Assembly: GCA_020633335.1 (NCBI GenBank)
Contig: JACKDU010000005.1
Location: forward strand, 124,001-188,000
Direction: 5' to 3'
DNA from: Myxococcales bacterium
GTDB lineage: Bacteria; Myxococcota_A; Polyangia; Nannocystales; Nannocystaceae
Length of the DNA: 64,000 nt
Made by a program: the position numbers and the translations under genes. Of the stretch, positions 52,594 to 59,142 are shown in pieces. The notes beneath the pieces were generated by a model that saw only the letters and a program-made list of their open reading frames with translations, did no database searches and was not told where the DNA came from. The first letter of the stretch is position 1. Each line of letters opens with the position of its first letter.

Positions 52594-54906
52594 CCAGGGG
52601 ACCGCCTCAAAGTCCTTGAGGAGCACCCCCCAGAGGAGCTCGCCGTCGCCGAGGCCGCGGGCGATCGGGTCGCAGATCCGGGTCGCGGCGTCGACCTCGT
52701 CGAGGGGCGGGGCGAAGCCGCGGGCGCGCATCGCCTCGGCGATCGGCCGCGGGTTCTCGTTGGAGGCCCAGCCGGTGTCGACGCTGGTCATGAAGATCCG
52801 GTCGCTGGCGTAGTCCTCGGCCGAGGTCCGGGTGATCATGTTGAGGCCGGCTTTGGCCATGTTGGTGTGGGGGTGAAAGGGCGCCTTGTAGGGGCGGTAG
52901 AACTGGCCCTCGGGGGCGGCGACGTTGACGATGAAGGCGGCGTCGTCCGAGCCCGGGCGGGCCATCGCCGCGCGCAGGCGGGCGCAGAGGACGAAGGGGG
53001 CGAGGGCCGAGACGAGCTGGACCTCGACCGCCTCGATCGTCGACACCTCGTCGAGGCGGAGGCGCCAGGAGTTGGTCTCGCGGTGATCCTCGGGCTGGCC
53101 GAAGCCGTCGTCGCTCCCCGGCGGGAAGAGCTCGTCGGCGCGGGCGAGCGCGAGGGCAGCGGCGGAGGCCGGCTCGCCGGCGGGCGCGGTCGGCGCGAGG
53201 AGGCGGCGGAGCGGCGGCTCCAGGGCGTCGAGCGGAGCTGCCTCAAGGGCCAGGAGGTCGGCGTAGAAGGCGGGCGGCCGGCGGATCGTCTGGGCGGCGT
53301 TGTTGACGAGGACGTCGAGGCGCCGGTGGCGGGCGCGGATCATCGCGCAGAAGGCCTCGAGCGCGGGCAGATCGCGGAGGTCGAGGCCGTGGATCTCGAG
53401 GCGCTCGGCGGCGTCGTCGGGGAGCGCCGGATCGGCGGCGAAGCGGCGGGCCGCGTCGCGGGGGAAGCGGGTCGTGACGATCACGCGGGCCCCCCAGGCG
53501 AGGAGGCGGCGGGCGACCGCGTGGCCGATCTTGATCCGCCCGCCGGTGACCAGCGCGACCCGCCCGCGGAGATCGACGGCGGCGAGGCGGCGGGCGTAGG
53601 AGCGCTCGCCGCAGGCCGGGCAGAGGCGGTCGTAGAAGGGGTGGAGCCGGCTGTAGGGGCGCTTGCAGACGTAGCAGGGGCGGGCGCGGCTGAGCTCGTC
53701 GAGCGCCTCTTCACCTGTCTCAAGGGACATTGGTGGAGGTGGCGCGTGGGTCTCGCCCCGTCGCCGCCGCTGACGGATCCCGGTCGCCTCGATCGCCGCG
53801 CGGTCGCGGGCGAGCGCGGTCTCCCGGGCGGCGCCGCGGCGCGAGCGTCGGCGGGCCTCGCTTCGGGCGTCGCGGCGGAGGCGGAGGAGGCGGTCGGCGA
53901 GGGGCCGGAGCGCCGGGTCGTGGAGGAGCTCGGGCCAGCGCTCGAGGGCGTCGGCGATCCGGGTGAAGGCGGCGACGTCGGCGGGGTCGAGCGGAGGGCG
54001 CCCGCTCGCGTCGGCGCCCAGCTCCGGCGGCCGCGCGTCAGGGCGCGCTCGTGGAGGCCGGGTGTCGGCGCCGTCGCGGAGGGCGGCGAGGGCGACCGGC
54101 GGCCGCGCGGCCGCGCCGAGGGTGTTGGCGAGGTGGGCGAGGCGGGCCATGAGCCGGGCCTGCAGCGGGGCGTCGAGGAGCCCGGGATCGAGGCGGACCA
54201 TGACGGAGGCGCGCCCGTCGACGATTGGCGCGACGAGGCGGGCGATCGCGGCCTCGGTGGTGTCGATGCCGCGGAGATCGAGGCCGACGAGGCGGGCCGC
54301 GCCCGGCAGCGCGGTCGCGAGCGCGTCGGCGGCCGCGTCGTCGAGGTGGTTGCGAGCCGCGCTCTCGCTGCCGGCGCGGCCGAGCGCGAGGTGAGCGACG
54401 CCGAGGTCGGGGAGGGCGGCGGCGAGGGAGACGAGGGCGGCGCCGTCGAGGGCGGCGTCGGCGAGGTCGAGCGCCCGCAGCGGCGTCGGCAGGCGGGCGA
54501 GCGCGCCGACGAGGGCACGGAGGCCGCGCTCGCCGAGCGGAGCGCCAGCGAGCGAGAGGCGATCGAGCGCGCGGACGCGGACGAGGGCCTCGCCGAGCCG
54601 CTCGATCGCCCCCGGGCCGAGCGCCTGGTCGTCGAGGAGGAGGGCGGCCGGCGCGAGCGGAGGCGCGAGCCCATCGATTATGTCCATAAGGACAGATTCG
54701 CTGAGGTCGAGCCCGCCGAGGTCGAGGGTCGCGCCGGCGAGCACCCGGCCGAGCGCGAGCGGCCGCGGGCGGGCCAGCGTCGGGTCGGACGCGAGCTCGG
54801 CGAGGAGGGCGGCCGCCGTGTCGGAGGAGGGGCGCAGGACCGCTCGACTATCGGCGAAGCGGCGGGCCGGCGGCAAGCCGTGTCCGTCGGAGATCTCAGA
54901 ACACAA
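52591..54906 (-). CDS. LRR - zinc-ribbon - short-chain dehydrogenase fusion
   Basis: A 771-residue protein. Residues about 45-250 resemble ribonuclease-inhibitor-type leucine-rich repeats (LDRLSLAGAPLGERGLRALV, LRALDLADAALDGAALVSLA). A basic region follows, then a zinc ribbon near 409-431 (CYVCKRPYSRLHPFYDRLCP, AC) and an SDR domain from about 442: RVALVTGGRIKIGHAVARRL, IVTTRFPRDAARRF, LVNNAAQTIRRPPAFYADLL, NVAAPEGQFY. The expected Tyr-xxx-Lys is Thr681-xxx-Lys685 (TNMAKAGLN). I recall zinc-ribbon/SDR proteins with TNMAK in plants and fungi, so this may be a family trait. TTG 54906 is the used start; it overlaps the sterol reductase stop by 11 bp, but later starts are possible. Confidence 0.8.
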   Translation of the reverse strand: MCSEISDGHGLPPARRFADSRAVLRPSSDTAAALLAELASDPTLARPRPLALGRVLAGATLDLGGLDLSESVLMDIIDGLAPPLAPAALLLDDQALGPGAIERLGEALVRVRALDRLSLAGAPLGERGLRALVGALARLPTPLRALDLADAALDGAALVSLAAALPDLGVAHLALGRAGSESAARNHLDDAAADALATALPGAARLVGLDLRGIDTTEAAIARLVAPIVDGRASVMVRLDPGLLDAPLQARLMARLAHLANTLGAAARPPVALAALRDGADTRPPRARPDARPPELGADASGRPPLDPADVAAFTRIADALERWPELLHDPALRPLADRLLRLRRDARSEARRRSRRGAARETALARDRAAIEATGIRQRRRRGETHAPPPPMSLETGEEALDELSRARPCYVCKRPYSRLHPFYDRLCPACGERSYARRLAAVDLRGRVALVTGGRIKIGHAVARRLLAWGARVIVTTRFPRDAARRFAADPALPDDAAERLEIHGLDLRDLPALEAFCAMIRARHRRLDVLVNNAAQTIRRPPAFYADLLALEAAPLDALEPPLRRLLAPTAPAGEPASAAALALARADELFPPGSDDGFGQPEDHRETNSWRLRLDEVSTIEAVEVQLVSALAPFVLCARLRAAMARPGSDDAAFIVNVAAPEGQFYRPYKAPFHPHTNMAKAGLNMITRTSAEDYASDRIFMTSVDTGWASNENPRPIAEAMRARGFAPPLDEVDAATRICDPIARGLGDGELLWGVLLKDFEAVPW
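53716..53729. repeat. Palindromic motif copy (TGTCT-CAAG-GGACA)
   Basis: Inside the linker between LRR and zinc-ribbon parts of the SDR-fusion gene. On the minus strand ATGTCCCTTGAGACAGGTGA is nearly the same as the plus-strand copy at 41757. Confidence 0.5.
54681..54694. repeat. Palindromic motif copy (TGTCC-ATAA-GGACA)
   Basis: Perfect 5-bp arms with an AT-rich centre, inside the LRR part of the SDR-fusion gene; it encodes part of VLMDIIDG and is the least GC-rich spot of this gene. Confidence 0.5.
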
Positions 54907-56206
54907 AGGGCACGAAGAGCCAGGGCACGCGGGCGACGTAGCGATCCCAGTCCTCGCCGTACTTCGCCCGGCAGCGGGCGATGTCCCGCTCCGCGCGGTG
55001 GGTGATCATCACCGCGAAGAAGCTCGCGTAGAAGTAGGGCAGGTAGTGGTCAAAGCCGCAGATCAGGCCCCAGGAGAGCGCCATCACCAGATCGGCGGTG
55101 TAGTGGATCTTCCGGGCGTAGCGCCACCAGCCGTCGACGAGGAGGCGCGAGCCGGCGCGGGTCTCGATGTACTCGGGATCCTTCAGCGTCCCCCAGGGGA
55201 GCTGCGGGAAGGCGCGGCGGCGGACGTAGGTCCCGCGCTGCTGCATGCGGAAGCGGTTCCGCTGGCTCTGCGCGGTGTCCCAGACGTAGTAGGCGCCGAG
55301 GAGGAGGACGAAGCAGAGCGCGGTGTAGGCCGGCGAGTGCTCGAAGGGCGGGCGGCTGGCGAGGTACCAGGCGCTCACCGTGTACACGAAGGGGACGCCG
55401 GCGAGGTTCCAGAAGATCAGCATCCACCCCCAGCGCTCGTGGAAGATGTCCCAGGTCGTCGGGATGCACTCCTCGCCCTTGACGGTCGCGTTGGTGTAGA
55501 GGCCGTGGGCGACCAGCATGAAGATCATCGGCGTCGAGAGGCGGCCGTATTCCGCGACCTGGGTCGCCGCGGCCGAGGCCGTGAGGACGAAGAGGAGGAG
55601 CCACGAGACCCGGACCTCGGCCCACATCTTGAGGTCGAGGCGGCCGATCCGCGGGTTGAGCCAGGCGCCGAGGAAGAAGTCGCGGAGGGGGCTCTCGCCG
55701 GCGAGGCCGCGCCTCCGGGCGAGGACGTAGATGATGACCGCGATCGCGTCGGCGACGAGGATCGCTGCGCTCATCAGCGGCCCGAAGAGGTCACCGACAT
55801 GGCTCAAGGGGAAGGTCCCGCTGAAGTGGAGGGCGGCGATCCCCGCGAGGGTGAGGTACCAGGCGTGGAGCCCGTTGCAGCGGTAGACCAGCCGCCGCCC
55901 GCCCTCGCCCGGGAGCGGCAGCCCCTTGACCTCGAGGCCCGGGAGGACGACCGCGAAGATCGCCTGGATCCCGAGGAAGGCGAGGTAGAGGAGGAGCGCC
56001 TCAGAGGTCGGCGCCGCCTCGGCGACGTGGCCGGCCATCCGCCCGAGCCAGGGCCCGAGGTCGGCGAGTCCGTCGGGGCGGGGGAGGGCGCCGCCCTCGA
56101 AGCGCCAGGCGATCCAGAGATAGTAGGGGATCAGGTGGGAGGCGACGAGGAGCGCCGCCACGCCGGTCCGGCCGCCGAAGCCCGGGATCTTCGTCGCGCC
56201 GCTCAA
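54896..56206 (-). CDS. ERG4/ERG24-family sterol reductase
   Basis: A 436-residue polytopic membrane enzyme. ERG4/ERG24 marks are YRCNGLHAWYLT (108-119), EECIPTTWDIFHERWGW (245-261), FWNLAGVPFVYT and the C-terminal GWWRYARKIHYTADL (359 on) with PYFY, HRAERDIARCRAKYGEDW and a VPxxFVPFVF end. EECIPTTWD plus FWNLAGVPF match yeast Erg4, the NADPH-dependent C-24(28) reductase, better than Erg24 (C-14) or DHCR7. About nine membrane helices are visible. Start TTG 56206 is chosen since it follows the previous stop by 14 bp; an ATG is not available near. Sterol synthesis is known in Nannocystineae. It is the middle gene of a three-gene operon. Confidence 0.88.
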   Translation of the reverse strand: MSGATKIPGFGGRTGVAALLVASHLIPYYLWIAWRFEGGALPRPDGLADLGPWLGRMAGHVAEAAPTSEALLLYLAFLGIQAIFAVVLPGLEVKGLPLPGEGGRRLVYRCNGLHAWYLTLAGIAALHFSGTFPLSHVGDLFGPLMSAAILVADAIAVIIYVLARRRGLAGESPLRDFFLGAWLNPRIGRLDLKMWAEVRVSWLLLFVLTASAAATQVAEYGRLSTPMIFMLVAHGLYTNATVKGEECIPTTWDIFHERWGWMLIFWNLAGVPFVYTVSAWYLASRPPFEHSPAYTALCFVLLLGAYYVWDTAQSQRNRFRMQQRGTYVRRRAFPQLPWGTLKDPEYIETRAGSRLLVDGWWRYARKIHYTADLVMALSWGLICGFDHYLPYFYASFFAVMITHRAERDIARCRAKYGEDWDRYVARVPWLFVPFVF

Positions 56207-56220
56207 GGGTCGCTCGCCGT

Positions 56221-57237
56221 CTAGAAGGAGCCGTGGAAGGCGACGCCGAAGGACGAGCGGCCGGCGAAGGGCGTCGCCCCGAGGTCGCGCACCTTGACGT
56301 AGCGCCCGTAGTGCCGCTTGTAGGCGAGCCCGCTCGAGAGCATGACGGCGCCGGTGATCGTCAGCGCGCCGCTCCCCTGGAGGGTCACGAGGTCGTAGGC
56401 GAGGAGGCAGTTGAGCGTGGTGCAACCCGGCTTGTTGCCGATCAGGCCGAGGCGCGAGCTCGCCCAGAGGAAGACGCCGCCGCCGACCATCGCCCCGCCG
56501 ATCACCCGGAAGAGCCAGTTGCGGCGGCTGCGATCGCGGCCGTGGAGCATCGCGTCCTCGAAGGCGTTCGAGCGGCCGCGGGCGAGGCCGCCGGCGCTGC
56601 CGAGGCCGACCGCGGCGCCGAGGTAGAGCGGCGTCTGCATCCGCATCGTCAGGGCCGGGCCGGCCGCGCCGACGCAGGCGAGGCCGAAGAGGGCCGCGCC
56701 GGCGGCGAGCTCGGTCCCCTCCTCGATCGGGATCTCCTGGCCGTCGAAGGTCTGGAGGGTCATGATGTTCTTCTGGGCGACCCCGCAGGTCCCGCCGATC
56801 ATGGTGTAGGAGATGATCTGCTGGACCATGCCGACGCCGGCGACGAGCGCCGAGGTGACCATCAGGCCGGTGCCGCGGTAGGCTGGCGCTTCGACCATGC
56901 CGATCGCGGGCGGCGGGGTCGGCACGGAGCTCGCGCCCGCGTCCGCCTGGGTCGGGCCCTCGACGGCGCCCGCGGCCTCGCCCGCGCGTGCGCCGGCGTC
57001 CTCGCTCGCGCCGGCGTCCTCGCCCGCGCCTGCGCCGAGGCCGGCCTCGTCGCTCGCCTGGTCGGCGTCGAGCCCCGCCTCGCCGTGGGCGCCGACGGGC
57101 GCGGGGGCTCCCTCCGAGCCGCCCGCCTCGGGTCCGCCGGCGCTCGCCGGGCGCAGCGGCGCGAGGGCGAGGGCGAGGCCGGCGAGGAGCGCGAGCGGGC
57201 GGGCAGGGCGGGGGCTGGGGTCGCGGCGGCGCGGCAT
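56221..57237 (-). CDS. Membrane protein of unknown function in sterol reductase operon
   Basis: A 338-residue protein with a signal peptide (LALLAGLALALAPLRPASA) and a low-complexity Gly/Ala/Glu/Asp segment to about residue 105 (GAGEDAGASEDAG). Then come four or so hydrophobic helices: LMVTSALVAGVGMVQQIIS, ELAAGAALFGLACVGAAGPA, TPLYLGAAVGLGSAGGLA, FRVIGGAMVGGGVFLWASSR. The end (GRSSFGVAFHGSF) finishes in Phe like an outer-membrane protein, but the helices argue for an inner-membrane location. No family is recognised. It is the first gene of the operon with the sterol reductase (14-bp gap) and the SDR fusion. Confidence 0.65.
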   Translation of the reverse strand: MPRRRDPSPRPARPLALLAGLALALAPLRPASAGGPEAGGSEGAPAPVGAHGEAGLDADQASDEAGLGAGAGEDAGASEDAGARAGEAAGAVEGPTQADAGASSVPTPPPAIGMVEAPAYRGTGLMVTSALVAGVGMVQQIISYTMIGGTCGVAQKNIMTLQTFDGQEIPIEEGTELAAGAALFGLACVGAAGPALTMRMQTPLYLGAAVGLGSAGGLARGRSNAFEDAMLHGRDRSRRNWLFRVIGGAMVGGGVFLWASSRLGLIGNKPGCTTLNCLLAYDLVTLQGSGALTITGAVMLSSGLAYKRHYGRYVKVRDLGATPFAGRSSFGVAFHGSF

Positions 57238-57326
57238 CGCCCCCGAGGGGACCAGGCGAGGGCGCGCGAGACAAGCGCAGATCCGGCGCCCCGCGGCGAT
57301 CGGCGCTGGCGTATACCGGGCGGGCG

Positions 57327-58154
57327 ATGGACCTGACCCTCGACCAGCTCTTCGCCCGCCTCTGGGACGACTATGTCGCGCAGAACCCCCAGGCGGCGCA
57401 GATCCGGGCGTTCCTCGAGGCCCGCGGCGAGCGGCCGGTCAACGATCACATCGCCCTCCGCTCCTTCGGCGACCCGCGCCTCGGGATCGACGCGCTCGCC
57501 CGCGCCTTCGTCGACCGCGGCTACGCCCCCGCGGGCTCCTACGAGTTCCCGGAGAAGCGCCTGCGGGCCCGCCACTACGTCCACCCCGAGCCCGGGCGGC
57601 CGAAGGTCTTCATCTCCGAGCTTGAGCTCGATCGCTGCTCGCCGGCGCTGGCCCGACGCGTGACCTGGCTCTGCGACCAGATCGATCCGGCGGCGCTGCG
57701 GCGGGACGACCTGGCGGTCGCGGGCCGCCTCTGGCCGGCGATCACCGCCGACGAGCACGCCAGCCTCGCGGCCGAGAGCGAGTACGCGGCCTGGCTCGCG
57801 GTCTTCGGGCTGCGGGCGAATCACTTCACGATCCTGGTCAACGCCCTCGAGAGCGTCGGCTCGCTGGAGGCGATGAACGCCCTGGTCCGGGGCGCCGGGA
57901 TCGCGCTGAACGAGGCCGGCGGGGCGATCAAGGGGTCGCCGGCGCTCCTCCTCGAGCAGTCGTCGACCCTGGCGGCGCCGGTCGTGGTCGCGCTCGCCGA
58001 TCGTGAGGTCGTCCTCCCCGGCTGCTACTACGAGTTCGCGCGGCGCTACCCCGACGCCGAGGGGCGCCTCTTCGGCGGCTTTGTCCCCGGCTCGGCCGAC
58101 AGGATCTTCGAGTCGACCGATCGCCAGGAGGCTCGCCCCGATCGCCGCGGGTGA
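57327..58154 (+). CDS. DUF1338 (HglS-like 2-oxoadipate dioxygenase/decarboxylase family)
   Basis: A 275-residue protein of the VOC-like DUF1338 family, whose studied member HglS (YdcJ) is an iron enzyme converting 2-oxoadipate to 2-hydroxyglutarate in lysine breakdown. Signatures are RPVNDHIALRSFG (a His ligand), EFPEKRLRARHYVHPE, KVFISELEL and LRANHFTILVN (second His), with YYEFARRYPDAEGRLFGGFV containing a likely Glu ligand. HglS-type proteins are about 440-460 long; this is a short form lacking the lid insertion, so its substrate may differ. ATG 57327 is chosen, because the longer frame runs against the antisense gene. Divergent from the 56221 gene by 89 bp. Confidence 0.85.
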   Translation: MDLTLDQLFARLWDDYVAQNPQAAQIRAFLEARGERPVNDHIALRSFGDPRLGIDALARAFVDRGYAPAGSYEFPEKRLRARHYVHPEPGRPKVFISELELDRCSPALARRVTWLCDQIDPAALRRDDLAVAGRLWPAITADEHASLAAESEYAAWLAVFGLRANHFTILVNALESVGSLEAMNALVRGAGIALNEAGGAIKGSPALLLEQSSTLAAPVVVALADREVVLPGCYYEFARRYPDAEGRLFGGFVPGSADRIFESTDRQEARPDRRG

Positions 58155-58227
58155 GGAGCGGCGGGTCAGGAAAAATTCCACAGCAGGTCGTCCAGCCGCG
58201 GCCGTCGGCCGCGGCTAGGCTCGCGTC

Positions 58228-59124
58228 ATGCTGCTCTCTCGTCGTCGTCGCCGCTCGCCGCGCTCCTCCGCCTCGCTCCTCGCCCTCGGCGTCGGGCTCC
58301 TCCTGACGGCCGCCGGCTGCGGGGTGACGATCGCCCCGGGGAGCGCCGGCCTCAAGTACCGCGCCCTGCGGACGCCGGCGCTCCGCACCGAGATCCTCGC
58401 GCCCGGCTACTACCCGCTCTGGGCGTGGAACCGGGTGATCGTCTACGACACGACGACCCAGGATCAGATGAGCGAGGTCCACGTCCTGACGGCCGACAAC
58501 CTCCACATCGCCGCGACCGCGACCGTCACCTACCACCCGATCCGCGACAAGATCTACGAGCTCCACACCGAGATCGGCCCGAAGTACTACGAGGAGCTCC
58601 TGGGGCCGGCCTTCGTCACGCTGATCCGCGGCGAGTTCTCGAAGCACATGCACAACGACCTCGCGCGCGAGGCCTCGCAGATCGAGGCGGCGGTCCAGGT
58701 CGCGCTCCAGGAGCGCTTCAAGGAGCGCTACATCGTGATCGACCAGGTGGCGATCAACCACATCGACTACGACGCGACGGTGACCGCGGCGATCTCGGAG
58801 AAGATCGCGGTCAAGCAGCGCTTCGAGCAGAAGCAGCACGAGATGGAGATCGCCCAGCGCGACGCCGAGATCACCCGGACGCAGGCGCAGGCGCGGGGCG
58901 ACGCCGCTCGGATCGCCGCCGAGGGCGAGGCGGCCGCGACGATCCTCCGGGGCAAGGCGCAGGCGGAGGCGCAGGAGGCGATCAACAAGACCCTCACGCC
59001 GCGCTACCTCCAGTTCAAGGCCTTCGATCAGCCGAACGCGACCTTCTACTTCGTGCCGATCGGCAAGGACGGGCTGCCGATCATCGTCGACACCAGCAAA
59101 GGCGCGGCGCCCCGCGCCCGCTGA
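58228..59124 (+). CDS. Prohibitin-like SPFH-domain lipoprotein
   Basis: A 298-residue SPFH/prohibitin-family protein. The N-terminus is a basic stretch then a lipobox-like SLLALGVGLLLTAAGCG (Cys31), so it is probably a lipoprotein, not a helix-anchored protein as prohibitins usually are. The SPFH part runs from GSAGLKYRALRTPALRTEIL to IVIDQVAINHIDYD, followed by an Ala/Glu/Lys coiled coil (KIAVKQRFEQKQHEMEIAQR on) and KDGLPIIVDTSKG at the end. Such proteins form large ring or cage assemblies on membranes and organise proteases or lipids. Which membrane is uncertain. The start follows a 73-bp gap. It converges on ftsI, 18 bp away. Confidence 0.85.
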   Translation: MLLSRRRRRSPRSSASLLALGVGLLLTAAGCGVTIAPGSAGLKYRALRTPALRTEILAPGYYPLWAWNRVIVYDTTTQDQMSEVHVLTADNLHIAATATVTYHPIRDKIYELHTEIGPKYYEELLGPAFVTLIRGEFSKHMHNDLAREASQIEAAVQVALQERFKERYIVIDQVAINHIDYDATVTAAISEKIAVKQRFEQKQHEMEIAQRDAEITRTQAQARGDAARIAAEGEAAATILRGKAQAEAQEAINKTLTPRYLQFKAFDQPNATFYFVPIGKDGLPIIVDTSKGAAPRAR

Positions 59125-59142
59125 CCTGGCCCTTGGAGCAGC

